Shown: positions 44,411 to 53,509, counted from the stretch's first letter. The stretch is DNA of 64,000 nt from an uncultured Blautia sp. (GCA_900542045.1 UQMI01000004.1:1-64000); one strand, 5' to 3'. The notes: a model not told the origin generated them from the letters alone. Program-made: numbers and translations.

Positions 44411-45897
44411 TGGTCTCCATCCCCCATACTATACGCATATAACTGATTGATGTTAATTTCATCCGGATTTACTTCTCCCGTGATCTGACCATTTTTCATG
44501 ATAAGGATCCGGTGGCAAACCTCCAGAAGCTCTTCCAGCTCGGAAGATACAAAAATCGTAGATATCCCTTTGGCAGCCTGTGCCCACATAATTTCAAAGA
44601 TCTGCTGCTTTGCATTTACATCAATTCCCCTGGAGGGCTCATCATACAACATGATCTTCGGATTCGTGTTCAGCCAGTTTCCGACCACCACTTTCTGCTG
44701 ATTTCCTCCAGACAGAGAGCTGACTGCAGCATGGATATCCGGTATTTTGATCTGCAGATCCTCAATCTGCTTCTCGGCTGCTTCCATACGTTTCTTTCTA
44801 TCTTCAAACCACCCATGGGCTGTCTTTTTCATACTTGCATAACATAAATTATCCTGAATGGAATGGATCAGGATCAGTCCCTCATTTTTCCGATCTTCCG
44901 GCGTCAGGCCCATTCCCATCTTCTTCATCTGGATCGGGCTTGCATGACGGGGCGCCTTGACTCCATTCACCAGAATTTCTCCGCTGTCGTAGGGATCCGC
45001 ACCAAAAATAGATTTCAGAAGTTCTGTTCTTCCTGCTCCCAGCATTCCGGCGATTCCCAGCACTTCCCCTCTTCTCAGAGAGAAACTGATATTTTCAAAT
45101 TTATTTTTCCGGCACAGATTCTTCACCTCAAGAACGGTTCCCTCCTGAACCTTCAGTTCCTTCGGTCTCTGACGGATTGCCACCTGGCCGAACATCATAT
45201 CGATGATTCCCTGATGGTCCACGTCTTTCGTTGCGACTGTGCCAATGAATTTTCCATCTCTTAACACGGTGATCGTATCTGTGATCTCCGGTATCTCATG
45301 GAGTTTATGAGAAATATAGATGATAACGATATCCTGTTTTTTCAGTTCCCGAATAACTTTAAACAGACTTTCTACTTCATTCGATGCCAGCGAAGATGTG
45401 GGTTCATCCAGCATCAGAACTTTCGGATGGCAGCTCATGGCTTTTGTGATTTCCACAACCTGGCACTGCCACATGGGAAGCCTGGATACAATCTCTTTGG
45501 GATTGATATCAATGCCCATGGAATCCAAAAGCTCTCTGGCCATTTTATGAGCTTTCTTCCAGTCAACAAATTTTCCTTTCTTGGGCATTTTCCCAAGAAA
45601 AATATTTTCCGTTACCGTCAGGCTGGGAACCAGGCTCATTTCCTGATAAACAGTCGCAAAGCCTTTCTGATTGGCTTCTGACGGCGAATGAAAAGACAAT
45701 TTCTCATCATCCAGATAAAACGCACCTTCGGTAGGCTGAATTGCTCCGGCAAAACATTTTACCAAGGTTGATTTTCCCGAACCGTTCTTTCCCAGCAGTG
45801 CATTTACCTTTCCGCTTTCAAAGGAAACATCTACGTTATCTAATGCCAAACAGCCCGGATATTGTTTGGAAATTTTTTCCGTGCGTAAAATACTCAT
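44407..45897 (-). CDS. Sugar ABC transporter ATPase (RbsA family, two ATPase domains)
   Basis: A 496-residue tandem ATPase. The first domain has GKNGSGKST and Walker B KVLMLDEPTSSL; its signature region reads RLPMWQCQVVEI, so the LSGGQ sequence is degenerate there. The second has a degenerate Walker A (GMLGAGRTE) and an intact LSGGNQQKV signature, the usual RbsA asymmetry. It energises the RbsC-type permease. Confidence 0.92.
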   Translation of the reverse strand: MSILRTEKISKQYPGCLALDNVDVSFESGKVNALLGKNGSGKSTLVKCFAGAIQPTEGAFYLDDEKLSFHSPSEANQKGFATVYQEMSLVPSLTVTENIFLGKMPKKGKFVDWKKAHKMARELLDSMGIDINPKEIVSRLPMWQCQVVEITKAMSCHPKVLMLDEPTSSLASNEVESLFKVIRELKKQDIVIIYISHKLHEIPEITDTITVLRDGKFIGTVATKDVDHQGIIDMMFGQVAIRQRPKELKVQEGTVLEVKNLCRKNKFENISFSLRRGEVLGIAGMLGAGRTELLKSIFGADPYDSGEILVNGVKAPRHASPIQMKKMGMGLTPEDRKNEGLILIHSIQDNLCYASMKKTAHGWFEDRKKRMEAAEKQIEDLQIKIPDIHAAVSSLSGGNQQKVVVGNWLNTNPKIMLYDEPSRGIDVNAKQQIFEIMWAQAAKGISTIFVSSELEELLEVCHRILIMKNGQITGEVNPDEININQLYAYSMGDGDQ

Positions 45898-45993
45898 ACT
45901 GTTATCAACCTTTCAATTCCTAGTCATGCACTTTTGCATTTTCATCAACCAGGCGGAAGATTTCTTCTCCCGCCTGACCAGTTTCTTTTCCGA

Positions 45994-47103
45994 CTATTTG
46001 ATTTCTTCGAGTCCGTTATCAACACGCCAGCTATTTACAGCATCCTTATCTCTTACAGACAGAAGAATTCCTTCCATATAATTACATTTTCCTTTTGTCT
46101 CGGAATAATCTTCTCCCTGGATTGCATGTACCAGGTCTGTCACTGCCTGATAACCCATTCCATAGGGATCCTGTGCCACTACAGACTGCAGCGGGCTGTT
46201 TTCATCCAGGATCATGCTGGTGATCTGATCAGAACCGTCATGACCGAATACCATGATCTGATCGGAAAGACCTGCATTCTGCACGGCTGTTACAGAACCA
46301 ATGGTCCCTCCATCGTTTACAGCAATAATAGCATCCAGATCGCTGTTGGCAGTGATGATACTGGAAGCTGCCTGCAGTGCGGTATCCTGCAGCCAGGCAT
46401 CCTGGTCTGCAACAATCTCATAATTTAATCCTGCTTCATCCAGACCTGCCATATATCCGTCTACACGGCTCTTGGAAACGTCCGGAAGCTGAGAAGCCAG
46501 CTGAATGATCGCAATGTTTGCAGTCTCATCGCCTACTTTTTCTTTCAGGATCTCTCCGGCTTCCACACCTGCTTTTTTACAGTTATCGTAATCATTGGAA
46601 GTATAACCGGATACAATAAATTCTGCGTCTGTCAGGTCAATGTTTGTCAGTGCCACTTTCATGCCCTGTTTGTCAGCCTCACGAAGAGCTGCTACAGAAG
46701 CATCTGCATTTAAAGGAGCGATTGCAAGTCCGTCTACGCCCTGAGCCAGATAGGTGTTGATCAGTTCCACTTCTTTCGCCGCATCATTGTTGGTATTGTC
46801 TGTCATGATCTCCACGCCCAGATCTTCCGCTGCATCCACATATCCCTGTGTCAGCATGTTCATAAACTGGTCATCCTGGAATACAATACCTGCAATCTTA
46901 ATATCGGAAGCAGCTTTACCAGTTGTTTCCTCTGATGTACCTTCTTCAGAAGCTGTATCTTCTGCGGCAGCTGCGTCTTCTTCCCCTGCAGCTTCGGTTG
47001 TTTCTGCTGTACTGTCTGCGCTCTGTGTCTCAGAAGATCCTCCGCATGCAGTCAGTCCCAACGTCATTGCTCCGATCAGTAACATAACGATTGCTTTTTT
47101 CAT
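45994..47103 (-). CDS. Sugar-binding lipoprotein (RbsB family)
   Basis: A 369-residue lipoprotein from the ATG at 47103: signal peptide with lipobox LTAC, an Ala/Glu/Thr-rich tether to about residue 65, then a type I periplasmic-binding fold with VDGLAIAPLNADA and AVNDGGTIGSVTAV. It delivers the sugar to the RbsAC-type transporter. It lies between the MtaA/CmuA-like gene and the ATPase gene. Confidence 0.9.
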   Translation of the reverse strand: MKKAIVMLLIGAMTLGLTACGGSSETQSADSTAETTEAAGEEDAAAAEDTASEEGTSEETTGKAASDIKIAGIVFQDDQFMNMLTQGYVDAAEDLGVEIMTDNTNNDAAKEVELINTYLAQGVDGLAIAPLNADASVAALREADKQGMKVALTNIDLTDAEFIVSGYTSNDYDNCKKAGVEAGEILKEKVGDETANIAIIQLASQLPDVSKSRVDGYMAGLDEAGLNYEIVADQDAWLQDTALQAASSIITANSDLDAIIAVNDGGTIGSVTAVQNAGLSDQIMVFGHDGSDQITSMILDENSPLQSVVAQDPYGMGYQAVTDLVHAIQGEDYSETKGKCNYMEGILLSVRDKDAVNSWRVDNGLEEIK

Positions 47104-47140
47104 TTTCAAAATCCTCCCTAATGCATTGTATTTTTCATTT

Positions 47141-48211
47141 TTACTCTGCGTCTCGCAGAGCCATAACCTTTTCGTAGGATCCATACTTTCTTGCAGAATC
47201 CACCAGGGCTTTCAGATTTTCTGGTTTTGTGTTTGCGCCGATGGCGCATCCGGAACTTACAATCAGACCTTTTCCTCTGGTGGATGCAATGATCGATCTC
47301 ACATTTTCCTCTACTTTATCCGGTGTTCCCAAATACAGAGGATCGCTGGGATTTACATTCCCCATCAAAACAGTTTCTTTCGGAACCAATGTTCTGGCCC
47401 GCCCCATATCCAGCTTCCAGTCCACTTCCAGGATTTTTGCTCCGGTCGTTCCCATATCTTCGATAATTTTGGTCGTATCCCCACAGATATGTATGGAATA
47501 AGGCTTCTCCGGAGTCTGTACTGCTCCCACAACCTTCTGTTCATAAGGAAGCGCATACTTTTTATAATAAGAAGGAGCAATCAGATTCGGGCTTGCATAG
47601 GCATCCCCCATACTTGTCACATTTGCTCCGGCTTCCAGCTGTGCTTTTGCAAATGCGATGCAAACCTGTGTCGTCCACTCCAGAGCATGCTGGATCACTT
47701 CTTCCTCTTCTTCCAGCAGATCCAGCATAAAATCCTGGGTGCCGCGAAGAAGACACAGCAGATTGAACGGTCCCTGATCGGCACGGCCCATGACCATGGC
47801 TTCGTTTCCGATCTTCTCTGCAATACGGCTTGTAGTCTCCAGCCATTCCGGCAGTCTGCCATCTTTTAACGGATCCGGGATCCGAAGATCATCCACCTGG
47901 CGCAGATCTGTGATCAGCGGCTCACTTTCTTTTACCACTGCCACACTGTCGTCACGGTAAACCACTTTTGCTCCACAGGCTTCTGCCAGTGTGGAATCAT
48001 CCACATCCATGATGCATCCGTCATAGCCATATTTTTCCCGGCATTCTACATGGCATTTTGCCATAACAGCAGGGTTTCTGTTTACCTGTCCAATACTGTA
48101 GCCGCCTTCATTCATGGCAAACATAAAACTCTGAGGAATAACCGGCAAATAATCCGGCACTTCACCCTGCAAAACTGCGCGTACTCTCTCAAGCGATGTC
48201 ATTTCTTTCAT
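47141..48211 (-). CDS. Uroporphyrinogen decarboxylase-fold methyltransferase (MtaA/CmuA type)
   Basis: A 356-residue TIM-barrel protein of the UROD superfamily. The zinc motif of the MtaA/MtbA/CmuA branch is present: HICGDTT with His241 and Cys243, and a third ligand Cys322 in SSGCAIG. It lacks the features of haem-pathway HemE. Branch members move methyl groups between corrinoid proteins and thiols; no corrinoid protein is encoded nearby. It is embedded in a sugar-transport operon after a small cupin, an association also seen for related genes, so the substrate may be a modified sugar. GGAGG precedes the ATG. Activity is unproven. Confidence 0.8.
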   Translation of the reverse strand: MKEMTSLERVRAVLQGEVPDYLPVIPQSFMFAMNEGGYSIGQVNRNPAVMAKCHVECREKYGYDGCIMDVDDSTLAEACGAKVVYRDDSVAVVKESEPLITDLRQVDDLRIPDPLKDGRLPEWLETTSRIAEKIGNEAMVMGRADQGPFNLLCLLRGTQDFMLDLLEEEEEVIQHALEWTTQVCIAFAKAQLEAGANVTSMGDAYASPNLIAPSYYKKYALPYEQKVVGAVQTPEKPYSIHICGDTTKIIEDMGTTGAKILEVDWKLDMGRARTLVPKETVLMGNVNPSDPLYLGTPDKVEENVRSIIASTRGKGLIVSSGCAIGANTKPENLKALVDSARKYGSYEKVMALRDAE

Positions 48212-48614
48212 TTGTCAATCCTCCAACCTGACCGAATTTTTGAATTTTTTTCTGCACAGAAACCGGAAGCGCACATATGGGTTTTTCCGCCACGTGTGTG
48301 TTGGCATTTTCCGCGATCAGCACACTGCTTTCTTCCATCATCGCAATGTTATGCCAAACACCCTTTGGAATATTGTACGTCCTCCCTTTTTTCAGCCAGA
48401 TCATCTCTAAATTTTCTATCTCATTTGCCGCGATCAGAAAAGCTTTTCCTTCCAGCAAAGTAAAGGTTTCATCCGTATTCAAATGCATTTCCAGTTCTTT
48501 TATTTCCCCGGGAGACTGCTCCCTGGAATAATTCAACTGTGCTAACTGCCATTGCTCTGTAATCAGAAGAGGGGCAAAACCCTTGTTCTCATTATAGAGC
48601 TCCTGTATCGCCAT
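48189..48614 (-). CDS. Small cupin-like protein
   Basis: A 141-residue single-domain cupin: LEMHLNTDETFTLLEGKAFLIAA is the first motif and YNIPKGVWHNIAM the second, with His in the second. It overlaps the following gene by 23 bases. First gene of the sugar operon, facing the AraC gene. It could be a sugar mutarotase, isomerase or sensor; no specific family is recognised. Confidence 0.75.
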   Translation of the reverse strand: MAIQELYNENKGFAPLLITEQWQLAQLNYSREQSPGEIKELEMHLNTDETFTLLEGKAFLIAANEIENLEMIWLKKGRTYNIPKGVWHNIAMMEESSVLIAENANTHVAEKPICALPVSVQKKIQKFGQVGGLTNERNDIA

Positions 48615-48641
48615 CTTTTTCTATCACCTCCTGTGTTTTTT

Positions 48642-48657
48642 CTATTTTGCAAAATAG
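48642..48657. repeat. 16-bp perfect palindrome in the sugar-operon leader
   Basis: CTATTTTGCAAAATAG is self-complementary. It lies between the predicted start of the minus-strand operon and its first ribosome binding site. Possible operator or hairpin. Confidence 0.5.
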
Positions 48658-48689
48658 TGAATTCCGGATTTTTTTCTCAATTTTTTTTA

Positions 48690-48718
48690 TTGACTTTCGA
48701 CAATGCCAATTATATTAT
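48690..48718 (+). promoter_or_regulatory. Sigma-A promoter of the AraC gene
   Basis: TTGACT (48690-48695), 17 bases, TATTAT (48713-48718). The -10 overlaps the -10 of the opposite promoter. A TGTCGAA on the minus strand (48702-48696) lies in the spacer. Confidence 0.75.
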
Positions 48719-48737
48719 TAATAAAAGTATATTGCAA
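48709..48737 (-). promoter_or_regulatory. Sigma-A promoter of the sugar operon
   Basis: TTGCAA (48737-48732), 17 bases, a perfect TATAAT (48714-48709) on the minus strand. It overlaps the AraC promoter, so polymerase can occupy only one at a time. Confidence 0.75.
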
Positions 48738-48782
48738 TCATTTACATTTGCCATACAAATTTATCAATTCTAAGGAGAATTT

Positions 48783-49658
48783 ATGCACGATCCCATTAAC
48801 TGGAAAGATTCCTATTACTATTCCAAAGACCGTATCGTCCTGACAAACGAACAGGTACCTGTTCCCGGTATTCGGGTTCTGGCCCATCACCTGATGACCA
48901 GCGCTATCCCGGCCCTGGAAAGCCATTACCACGAAAACTGTTTTGAATTTACGATTATATTTGAAGGCGTCTTCACCTTTCAGGCCCAAGGGAAAAATTA
49001 TACTGCCGCAGGAAACGATATTTTCGTAGCTTATCCCAACGAAGCCCACAGCACCAATCAGGTACCTCTGTCTCACGGAGAATTTTACTGGCTGCAGCTG
49101 GATGTAAGCACTGCCGAAAATCTGCTGTTTCTCAGCAAACCGGCTGCAGAAGATCTGATACGGGGCCTCCAGAATCTGAAGCGCCACATTGTAAAAGTAA
49201 GAGACAATGATATCCTCCCCCTGCTCAAAACAGCCTTTGAACTTTCCATCAGCAAGGACAGTCCCTATTTGATCGCCAGCTACCTGCTTCTCTTTTTTAA
49301 CCGCCTGATCGGGCTTTCCACCACGGAACACCCACTTTCCCGTGGAATTTACCAGGCATTAAACTACATATATGACAACATACAGGCAGACATTTCCCTG
49401 GAAACTTTGGCCAGATACAGTCATCTGTCCATTCCGCAGTTTAAGGTGCGCTTCAAGCAGGAAGTGGGGATTTCCCCCCGAAGCTTTATCAATCTGCAGA
49501 AAATAGAAGCTGCAAAGCAACTTCTTCTGGAAGGTATGTCCAAAACAGAAGTGGCTTTGCAGCTTGGCTTCAATACCAGCAGCTACTTTTCTGCCGTATT
49601 CAAAAGATATACTACATTCAGCCCGTCTGAATATATCAGACGGCACCAAAATTCTTAA
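48783..49658 (+). CDS. AraC-family regulator of the sugar operon
   Basis: A 291-residue protein: an N-terminal cupin-like ligand domain (HYHENCFEFTIIFEGVFTFQAQ near 48-69) and a C-terminal pair of helix-turn-helix motifs (ISLETLARYSHLSIPQFKVRFKQEVG and KTEVALQLGFNTSSYFSAVFKR). GGAGAA precedes the ATG. It is divergent from the cupin-MtaA-RbsBAC-lyxA operon and probably activates it when the sugar is present. Its last four bases overlap the convergent hydrolase gene. Confidence 0.9.
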   Translation: MHDPINWKDSYYYSKDRIVLTNEQVPVPGIRVLAHHLMTSAIPALESHYHENCFEFTIIFEGVFTFQAQGKNYTAAGNDIFVAYPNEAHSTNQVPLSHGEFYWLQLDVSTAENLLFLSKPAAEDLIRGLQNLKRHIVKVRDNDILPLLKTAFELSISKDSPYLIASYLLLFFNRLIGLSTTEHPLSRGIYQALNYIYDNIQADISLETLARYSHLSIPQFKVRFKQEVGISPRSFINLQKIEAAKQLLLEGMSKTEVALQLGFNTSSYFSAVFKRYTTFSPSEYIRRHQNS

Positions 49659-50578
49659 TACAGCTTTTTTACAATATAAACATAAATGTCATGAAATACT
49701 TTTTCATGATCTTTTTCGTTGAGAATCTCATGCCGCATCCCCGGGTACAGCTTTCCTCTCACGTCCCGGTACCCCCGCAGACGCATATGCTGAACCGCCT
49801 GAGCAAATTTGCGCACATTTCCCAGACAGGGATCCTCCTTACCGGAAACAAACAGAACCGGCATACCGGGATTTTCCATGACCCAGCCATCTTCGGCATA
49901 ACACTGCTCCATCAGCTGAAACAGAGCCTGATACCCATCTGCCGTAAAAGTAAAACCGCACAGCGGCGATGCATTATATTCCCGCACCACTTCCGGATCA
50001 CTGCAGATCCAGCCGCTTCCATCTTTTTCTTTTGCGAACCGCGCCGCATACGCGCCAAAGGACAATGTCTCCAAAAGCCGGCTCTTATGTCTGCCCCCAA
50101 AGACTTTCTTCTGAAAGGCGGCAATACACCGCCCCAGCTTCAGCGCCGGATTCTTACTGGGCGAACCACAGACAATCAGCATATCCATGAATCCGTCGTA
50201 TTTTCTCGCAAACGCCCGCACCGCCAGGGATCCCATACTGTGTCCAAACAAGATCACCGGCATTTCCGGCCATTGCCGGCGGATTTCCCGGTTCACCTGC
50301 AGAATATCCGAAACGATAGAATCTCCTCCGCCGCCGTACATGTACCCAAGATCTTCCGGAACTTTCACACTGGCGCCGTGACCCCGGTGATCGTGGATCA
50401 CACAGGCAAACCCCCGGCGAGCCATATATTCCATAAAGGGGAGATAACGTTCTTTGTGTTCGCTCATTCCATGGACAATCTGCATCACTCCCCGCATTTT
50501 TTCCGGCACGACTGCCAAAACCGCCAGCAAATGTCCATCATACTCCGATACGATCTGTTTTTCTATTTTCTGATACAT
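49655..50578 (-). CDS. Alpha/beta hydrolase, monoacylglycerol-lipase type
   Basis: A 307-residue hydrolase with the nucleophile in LFGHSMGSLAVRAF, an Asp in VSGKEDP and His in YPGMRHEILNE, the catalytic triad. The N-terminal QIVHGMSEHKERY and DHRGHGAS match the monoglyceride lipase/lysophospholipase group. No signal peptide. The ATG at 50578 with a GAGGAAG site is chosen over a longer frame. It follows the adenine deaminase gene on the same strand. The substrate is unknown. Confidence 0.85.
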   Translation of the reverse strand: MYQKIEKQIVSEYDGHLLAVLAVVPEKMRGVMQIVHGMSEHKERYLPFMEYMARRGFACVIHDHRGHGASVKVPEDLGYMYGGGGDSIVSDILQVNREIRRQWPEMPVILFGHSMGSLAVRAFARKYDGFMDMLIVCGSPSKNPALKLGRCIAAFQKKVFGGRHKSRLLETLSFGAYAARFAKEKDGSGWICSDPEVVREYNASPLCGFTFTADGYQALFQLMEQCYAEDGWVMENPGMPVLFVSGKEDPCLGNVRKFAQAVQHMRLRGYRDVRGKLYPGMRHEILNEKDHEKVFHDIYVYIVKKLY

Positions 50579-50692
50579 ATTGTTTCTTCCTCTCTTTCCT
50601 GGAGGCATCCCAGGTACGTTCCGCAGGCAGCAAATTTTTGCCTGCCCCTCTGCCTCCATTGCATTCCTTCTGCAAAAGCCGCCATAACAGTC

Positions 50693-52423
50693 TCACAACA
50701 GAACCGGGATCACTTTCTGTTGGCGCACATCCACCAGTCCGTAAGTAGTCAGCTTAATCTCCGGGATTACCGGAAGGCTCAGAAAAGCAAGCGTCATAAA
50801 CGGATCAATTCCATCATCCACTCCCAGCTTCCTGGCTTTTTCTTTCATATCATCAATCTGCTCTGCCAGCTCACAGACCGGAAGCTCACTCATAAGCCCG
50901 CCTATGGGAAGAGCCAGAGATGCCAGCACTCTGCCATCCACTGCTATGGCCCATCCACCCTGAAGCCGCCGGATTTCATTGGCAGCTGCCGCCATATCCT
51001 GTTCATTGGTTCCTGCTACGATCAGATTATGGGAATCATGGGCCACAGAAGAAGCAATGGCTCCCTTCTTCAGACCATACCCCTGTATGTAGCCAATGCC
51101 TCTGTGACCAGTAGCCATGTGACGTTCCAGCACAGCCAGTTTCAGGACATCCTGTTCCAGCGAGATTCCGTTATTTCTCGGCACATAATCAAGAATTTTT
51201 TCTCTGGTCAGGATCTGTCCCCGCTGCAGCTGGATAACCCGCATTTTTTCCGGCTGTTTTTCCGTATTCACAGGAAGATAAAAATCCGAACGTTCCAGCT
51301 TCTTTATATGGAAAGAATGCCGCACACTTTCCTTTAACTTTTTGTTGACCGTACCGTTTTCCACCACCAGCTTCCTGGATGGCCCATAAATCTCCTGCCC
51401 GCCTTTAATCACCTGCCGTACACGAAACGACTCCAGATCTTCCAGAACCACCAGATCCGCCCGGTATCCGGGTGCCACTGCTCCCAGTTCCTTCAGTCCA
51501 AAATACCTGGCCGTATTATAGGAAGCCATTTTCACCGCAATACAGGGATCCGCTCCAAGGGCCACCGCTTTCCGCAGGATTCCATCCATATGTCCGTCAT
51601 GCAGCAGGTCACCGGGATGCTTGTCGTCAGTGACCAGCATAGAATGCTCACAATATGGAAGGGAAAACATACCGATCAAAGCCTCCAGATTCTTCGCGGC
51701 TGTACCTTCCCGTATCATCAGCCATTGTCCTCTGGCAATCCGTTCCTTCGCTTCTTCCTCACTGGTACACTCATGATCTGACTGTACACCGGCAGTCAGA
51801 TAACCGCACAGATCGTACCCGCGCAATCCTGGCGCATGCCCGTCTACCACTCGCCCTGCTTCTCTTGCATTCCGTATCTTGGCCATCACCTCCGGTTCTT
51901 CCGTCAGTGTTCCCACATAGTTCATCACTTCTGCCAGTGCCACCACCCGGGGATCGGAGTAATAAAACTGCAGATCTTCCGCTTCCAGACAGGCGCCGCT
52001 CTCATCCAGCGGAGCTGCCGGTACACAAGAAGACAAAGACAGATAGACATCCACCGGCAGGCCCGCCGTGCTTCTCAATATATAATCAATTCCATCCCGT
52101 CCGCATACATTTGCAATTTCATGGGGATCTGCGACTACTCCCGTCGTTCCATGGGGCAATACAGTCCTGGCAAATTCCGCCGGATCCATCATGGAGCTTT
52201 CCAGGTGAATGTGTCCATCCAGAAATCCCGGCGCAATAAAGGCTCCCTGGCAGTCAATTTCCTGCTTTCCTTCATAATTTCCAATTCCTACAATTCTGCC
52301 GCCGCAGACAGCTACATCTGCCTGCTCCAAAGCTTCTGTAAATACATTGACAATCCTGCCATTCTTCAGCACAAGGTCTGCTTTTTCCAATCCTCTGGCA
52401 GCCCGGATCTGACTAACTGCCAT
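50693..52423 (-). CDS. ade: Adenine deaminase
   Basis: A 576-residue amidohydrolase from the ATG at 52423, preceded by GGGAGG. Motifs: PGFLDGHIHLESSM (metal His pair), DPHEIANVCG, TDDKHPGDL and a C-terminal domain with SSVAHDSHNLIVAGTNE. It converts adenine to hypoxanthine for purine salvage. It has its own promoter at 52544-52572. Confidence 0.95.
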   Translation of the reverse strand: MAVSQIRAARGLEKADLVLKNGRIVNVFTEALEQADVAVCGGRIVGIGNYEGKQEIDCQGAFIAPGFLDGHIHLESSMMDPAEFARTVLPHGTTGVVADPHEIANVCGRDGIDYILRSTAGLPVDVYLSLSSCVPAAPLDESGACLEAEDLQFYYSDPRVVALAEVMNYVGTLTEEPEVMAKIRNAREAGRVVDGHAPGLRGYDLCGYLTAGVQSDHECTSEEEAKERIARGQWLMIREGTAAKNLEALIGMFSLPYCEHSMLVTDDKHPGDLLHDGHMDGILRKAVALGADPCIAVKMASYNTARYFGLKELGAVAPGYRADLVVLEDLESFRVRQVIKGGQEIYGPSRKLVVENGTVNKKLKESVRHSFHIKKLERSDFYLPVNTEKQPEKMRVIQLQRGQILTREKILDYVPRNNGISLEQDVLKLAVLERHMATGHRGIGYIQGYGLKKGAIASSVAHDSHNLIVAGTNEQDMAAAANEIRRLQGGWAIAVDGRVLASLALPIGGLMSELPVCELAEQIDDMKEKARKLGVDDGIDPFMTLAFLSLPVIPEIKLTTYGLVDVRQQKVIPVLL

Positions 52424-52543
52424 AATCCACCTCCCGTTCCGCAATTTTCTCATCCTCCGGAAAAGCTCCATAGAGTATGGGGTTTCCGGGTACCAAAACA
52501 ATATACAAAATTCGGACTTTTGCTTTTCTTTATTATTACTGTC

Positions 52544-52572
52544 AGTATACATAATCCATGGCCGGGAAACAA
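52544..52572 (-). promoter_or_regulatory. Sigma-A promoter of ade
   Basis: TTGTTT (52572-52567), 17 bases, TATACT (52549-52544) on the minus strand, about 120 bases before the gene. No purine riboswitch was seen in the leader. Confidence 0.6.
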
Positions 52573-52649
52573 GTATAAATCCACAGAGATATGTCCTGTC
52601 CTTATCTGATGAAAAAAGAACAGGATCTGTTTACCTTCCTATTATATAG

Positions 52650-52681
52650 AGAGCTGCCTCTGTCAGACAGAAAGCAGCTCT
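52650..52681 (-). terminator. Hairpin after the CarD-like gene
   Basis: AGAGCTGC and GCAGCTCT form an 8-bp stem with an inner TCTGTC/CAGA pairing. The bases after it on the minus strand are A/T-rich but not a T-run, so termination may be partial; a small AACAG/CTGTT hairpin with six T residues follows at about 52612-52632. Confidence 0.5.
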
Positions 52682-52693
52682 TATCGTACTTTA

Positions 52694-53191
52694 TTACTGA
52701 TGAATTTTTTTCTTGATTACCTGTTCCACCTCATCTGTGGAAATTGACATGGCTACAGCAAATTCCTCCAGCAGACACTTTTTTGCCACCTGCATATAGC
52801 GTTCGTCCATGCTGGTAGCGCGTTTCCCGCGAAGCCGGCGTTCCTGCATACGATTGTAAAGGGTCTTTAAAACCTTCATCCACTCTTCACATTCATGCTT
52901 GTCCATGGATTCCCGATACGTCTGCTCCCGCAGCTTTTCGTTTTTTATCTCCAGCTGACCCAGCCCCGGAAGACGTTCCAGAAGATCCAGAGACTGTTCT
53001 TTTGTAATAACTTTTCGCAGTGGTGATTTCTCACTCTGCACAGGAATATAGACCATCTGACTGCTGGAACGGACTGACCGCAATGTATAATACTCTTTTC
53101 CGCTCTGGAACATTCCATCCAGAACACCAATGGCCTCTACCTTGAACACGCCCTTGTTGCCATATACAACAAGTTCACCTACTTCAAACAT
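52694..53191 (-). CDS. CarD-family transcription regulator
   Basis: A 165-residue protein: an N-terminal CarD/CdnL/TRCF-type RNA-polymerase-interacting domain (FEVGELVVYGNKGVFKVEAI, then MVYIPVQ) and a C-terminal helical domain with ERRLRGKRATSMDERYMQVAKK. CarD proteins bind the RNA polymerase beta subunit and stabilise open complexes, chiefly at rRNA promoters. The ATG at 53191 (MFEVGE) has a good GAGAGG; an ATG nine bases earlier does not. Downstream of tRNA-Gly on the same strand. Confidence 0.9.
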   Translation of the reverse strand: MFEVGELVVYGNKGVFKVEAIGVLDGMFQSGKEYYTLRSVRSSSQMVYIPVQSEKSPLRKVITKEQSLDLLERLPGLGQLEIKNEKLREQTYRESMDKHECEEWMKVLKTLYNRMQERRLRGKRATSMDERYMQVAKKCLLEEFAVAMSISTDEVEQVIKKKIHQ

Positions 53192-53436
53192 TTCCACCAT
53201 CCTCTCTGATCGATGTCTTATTGTCGGTATCCTGTTTTAGAATTGTGTCTGTGAAATAAAAGATACTAATATTTAAAAAAGATACGAAATAAAACTGCTT
53301 CATACAGACAGCTTCCGATCCGCTGCCCATATGTACAAACAGACCAACAGGAACAAGATATCCCTGCCCGGCAATCCCTGTTAATAAGATAAATAAAAAT
53401 AGAAAAAAAGGGATCTGCTGCTCTACAAATCCCATA

Positions 53437-53509
53437 AGCGATAGACGGGGCTCGAACCCGCGGTCTCGACCTTGGCAAGGTCGCGCGTTACCAACTACGC
53501 CACTATCGC
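53437..53509 (-). tRNA. tRNA-Gly(GCC)
   Basis: Minus strand: acceptor GCGATAG/CTATCGC, D-arm GCGT..ACGC, anticodon stem CGACC/GGTCG with loop TTGCCAA giving anticodon GCC, T-arm GCGGGTTCGAGCCCCGT, discriminator T. The CCA end is not encoded. Length 73 bases. Confidence 0.97.

Noticed and set aside
52424..52693. A purine riboswitch before adenine deaminase
   Set aside because: The leader lacks the three-helix purine aptamer and its conserved junction; only a promoter and simple hairpins were found.
53184..53435. An 83-residue hydrophobic frame between tRNA-Gly and the CarD-like gene
   Set aside because: Its ATG lies two bases after the tRNA 3' end with no room for a ribosome binding site, and its end overlaps the CarD-like start; membrane-like composition can follow from A+T-rich DNA. 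Kept only as a remote possibility.
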